A stretch of DNA of 6,760 nucleotides from an uncultured bacterium (lineage in GTDB: Bacteria; Patescibacteriota; Patescibacteriia; 2-12-FULL-60-25), in NCBI GenBank assembly GCA_937949995.1, contig CALFEO010000010.1:1-6760 (forward strand), in the 5' to 3' direction. This document shows, one piece after another, positions 5,682-6,760 of this stretch. The translations under genes were made by a program, and so were the position numbers. The notes beneath the pieces were generated by a model. The model had not been told where the DNA came from, did no database searches, and was given only the letters and a program-made list of their open reading frames with translations. Numbering within the stretch: position 1 is the first letter of the stretch; the number at the start of each line of letters is the position of its first letter.

Positions 5682-6461
5682 ATGCGTTTCAATAAATTAT
5701 CATTTGGCTTCAGTTCTTTATCACTTAGCTTGATCATGGCGATTTTTGTTTTTGGTATATTTATTGCCGATGCAAATGCTTTAGATTGTCCCGGCGTATG
5801 CCGCAGTCTCGTCTCCGGTTGTCAGCTGGATGAATTTCCCATGGGTACCGGCTTGCCCTTATGTTCAGAAGCTGAAGGCTTGGGTTTGTGTTGTGCAAAA
5901 AAAGCCACCGGCCAAGCTCCGGCTGAAAATGATTGCATGGGATTCTGTGTTCCTGTTAATCAATGCGCTCCCGGTGCATGGCCTGCGGGCGCAATCAGTA
6001 ATCCTAAGGCCAAAGGTTCTTGCCAAGCGGTTCCCAATACGGTTTGCTGTGGTCAGCAAATAGTTACCCCGCAAGGTCAAGCCCCCGGCAGTACTACAAC
6101 CGATTCCGCGGGCGGTTCCGCCGAGCAAGGTCAAAAAACCGTTGACACTCAAGTTGGCTCCGATTGCCGCGAACCAACCACAGGCCTTAATTTCCCTTGT
6201 ATTCAACAGGGCAATCCTCAAACCGTTGTCACATCCGTTGTTGCTCGTTTGGTTAATTGGATTCTAACCATGTCCGGTGTTATCTTTTTATTGATGTTCG
6301 TTTGGGGAGGTGTTTCTTACATGATAGCCGGCGGAGATTCGGGCCGTGCCGAAAAAGCCCGCAAAATCTTAATCAACTCATTTATCGGTATCGCTATCAT
6401 TCTCGGCTCCTACGTCATCCTCGACTGGGTCTTCACCACCCTCATTACCGCTATCGGATAA
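5682..6461 (+). CDS. Exported protein with two Cys modules and a VirB2-like hairpin (pilin-like 3)
   Basis: A 259-residue protein starting three bases after the preceding stop, so almost surely co-translated with it. The signal peptide spans about 1-33 with an ANA cleavage site. Two tandem six-cysteine modules follow: C36, C40, C47, C61, C70-C71 and C85, C89, C95, C114, C122-C123. Both begin C-x3-C and end in CC, so they look like an internal duplication. A Gly/Ser/Thr/Gln-rich linker (about 128-158) and a near-membrane cysteine pair (C162, C173) precede two membrane helices (about 190-216 and 231-254) joined by a basic loop (GGDSGRAEKARK). The protein ends right after the second helix, as VirB2-type pilins do. 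It is the closest of the three to a plain pilin shape. Function is inferred only from architecture and the operon. Confidence 0.86.
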   Translation: MRFNKLSFGFSSLSLSLIMAIFVFGIFIADANALDCPGVCRSLVSGCQLDEFPMGTGLPLCSEAEGLGLCCAKKATGQAPAENDCMGFCVPVNQCAPGAWPAGAISNPKAKGSCQAVPNTVCCGQQIVTPQGQAPGSTTTDSAGGSAEQGQKTVDTQVGSDCREPTTGLNFPCIQQGNPQTVVTSVVARLVNWILTMSGVIFLLMFVWGGVSYMIAGGDSGRAEKARKILINSFIGIAIILGSYVILDWVFTTLITAIG

Positions 6462-6477
6462 CAAACAACAAAGAATC

Positions 6478-6530
6478 GCGAACCACGAACCTCGAACCAC
6501 GTTTGTCCACCGAAGCCTTGGCGAAGGAGG
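6478..6530. repeat. CGAACCACGAACC repeats and decayed GC palindrome
   Basis: CGAACCACGAAC (6479-6490) is followed by CTCGAACCACG (6491-6501), a short degenerate direct repeat. Next, TCCACCGAAGCC (6506-6517) and GGCGAAGGAGG (6520-6530) form an imperfect inverted repeat around TT: the GCC/GGC and outer CC/GG bases pair, while the middle GAA faces GAA. It looks like an eroded copy of a palindromic element whose full form would have complementary TCCGCC and GGCGGA ends. Confidence 0.6.
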
Positions 6531-6565
6531 GAACTTAGAACTTGGAATTATCCTTTTCGTCTTTC

Positions 6566-6580
6566 TGCGCCTAAGGCGCA
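6566..6580. repeat. 15-base palindrome, copy 1
   Basis: TGCGCCTAAGGCGCA has perfect 7-base arms around one central A. It follows CGTCTTTC directly and precedes TCGGACGTGAG, so it sits inside a copy of the family repeat, where the uninterrupted copies read TTTCGAATCGG. Confidence 0.82.
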
Positions 6581-6760
6581 TCGGACGTGAGAAATCTCCA
6601 ACTTATCAACTTCTCATGCTTCGTCATTTCTACGCCCTAGGCGCATCCGCCTCAGGCGGAGAATCGGACGTGAGAAATCTCCACCGTTATCACCAACCAA
6701 GTAACATTTTGTCATTTCGAATCGGACGTGAGAAATCTCCACTTTTATCACCAACCAAGT
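6580..6760 (+). repeat. Right array of the GAATCGGACGTGAGAAATCT repeat family
   Basis: Unit copies start at 6580, 6663 and 6721. The first two match the left-end block (1-83) once the 30-base insert is removed, since 83 minus 30 equals the left period of 53. The last two have a 58-base period: 6664-6702 and 6722-6760 are the same except for two bases, including the tail TATCACCAACCAAGT. The complete unit, starting GTCATTTCGAATCGG, spans 6711-6740. The array runs off the window edge. Confidence 0.9.
6631..6660. repeat. Two 15-base palindromes inserted in a repeat copy
   Basis: TACGCCCTAGGCGCA (6631-6645) and TCCGCCTCAGGCGGA (6646-6660) lie head to tail. The second has perfect 7-base arms; the first has a four-base core (CGCC with GGCG) and differs from copy 1 at 6566-6580 by three bases. 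Together they make a 30-base insert between GTCATTTC (6623-6630) and GAATCGG (6661-6667), a join that is uninterrupted at 44-58 and 6711-6725. Confidence 0.85.

Larger units (their letters stand above)
6462..6760. other. Gene-free repeat-rich intergenic region (right)
   Basis: No credible coding region is present. After the operon come degenerate CGAACCACGAACC repeats (6478-6501), a partly decayed palindrome (6506-6530), an AACTTAGAACTTGG block (6533-6546), three 15-base palindromes (6566-6580, 6631-6645, 6646-6660) and three copies of the GAATCGGACGTGAGAAATCT unit. No hairpin followed by a T-run is visible, so I cannot name a terminator for the operon. The array runs off the window edge. Confidence 0.8.

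Noticed and set aside
6580..6760. CRISPR-like array (about 20-30 base repeats spaced by 53-83 bases)
   Set aside because: The intervening stretches are themselves alike (for example the TATCACCAACCAAGT tail), the periods vary, and no cas gene is seen. It is a tandem and dispersed repeat.

Overview
The window looks like a piece of a Candidate Phyla Radiation (Patescibacteria) genome, probably of the Parcubacteria type. This is inferred from gene content and repeat style, not from a marker-gene match. The pointers are: a lone four-helix-bundle (S23/IVP) gene and a GxxExxY gene scattered among housekeeping genes; an orphan solute-binding lipoprotein; short exported proteins with a VirB2-like two-helix membrane hairpin; almost no Shine-Dalgarno sequences; and intergenic DNA full of short palindromes and degenerate repeats. 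The code appears standard: one gene ends in TGA, the other genes end in TAA, and no in-frame TGA has to be read through. All six internal genes and the leading small gene lie on the + strand.

Layout. Positions 1-334 hold no gene, only repeats: a block built on GAATCGGAYGTGAGAAATCT, a long inverted copy of it (44-132), a degenerate TAGCTAG-type tract (153-216), and the left arms of an inverted repeat. That inverted repeat (262-287 with 751-776, and 314-329 with 729-744) encloses the small S23-type gene (335-688). The universal GTPase gene ychF (794-1876) follows, and carries four tandem CCAAGTT heptamers inside its reading frame. A GxxExxY-family gene (1953-2345) comes next.

A clear extended -10 promoter (2407-2415) then opens what looks like a four-gene operon (2430-6461): a solute-binding lipoprotein followed, with gaps of 25, 5 and 3 bases, by three exported proteins. 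Each of the three has a signal peptide, a cysteine-rich outer domain, a low-complexity linker and a VirB2/TrbC-like pair of membrane helices. Counting cysteines, the second and third proteins hold five six-cysteine modules, each ending in an adjacent CC pair; the first protein has one related module with eight. The second protein has an extra module after its membrane pair. The natural reading, which is inference, is a disulfide-rich cell-surface or pilus-like assembly made together with a substrate-binding lipoprotein.

Positions 6462-6760 hold no gene. They return to the same repeat family as the left end, in the same orientation, with three 15-base palindromes inserted at a repeated position within the repeat unit. 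The two ends of the window therefore carry an about 83-base direct repeat, roughly 6.6 kb apart.
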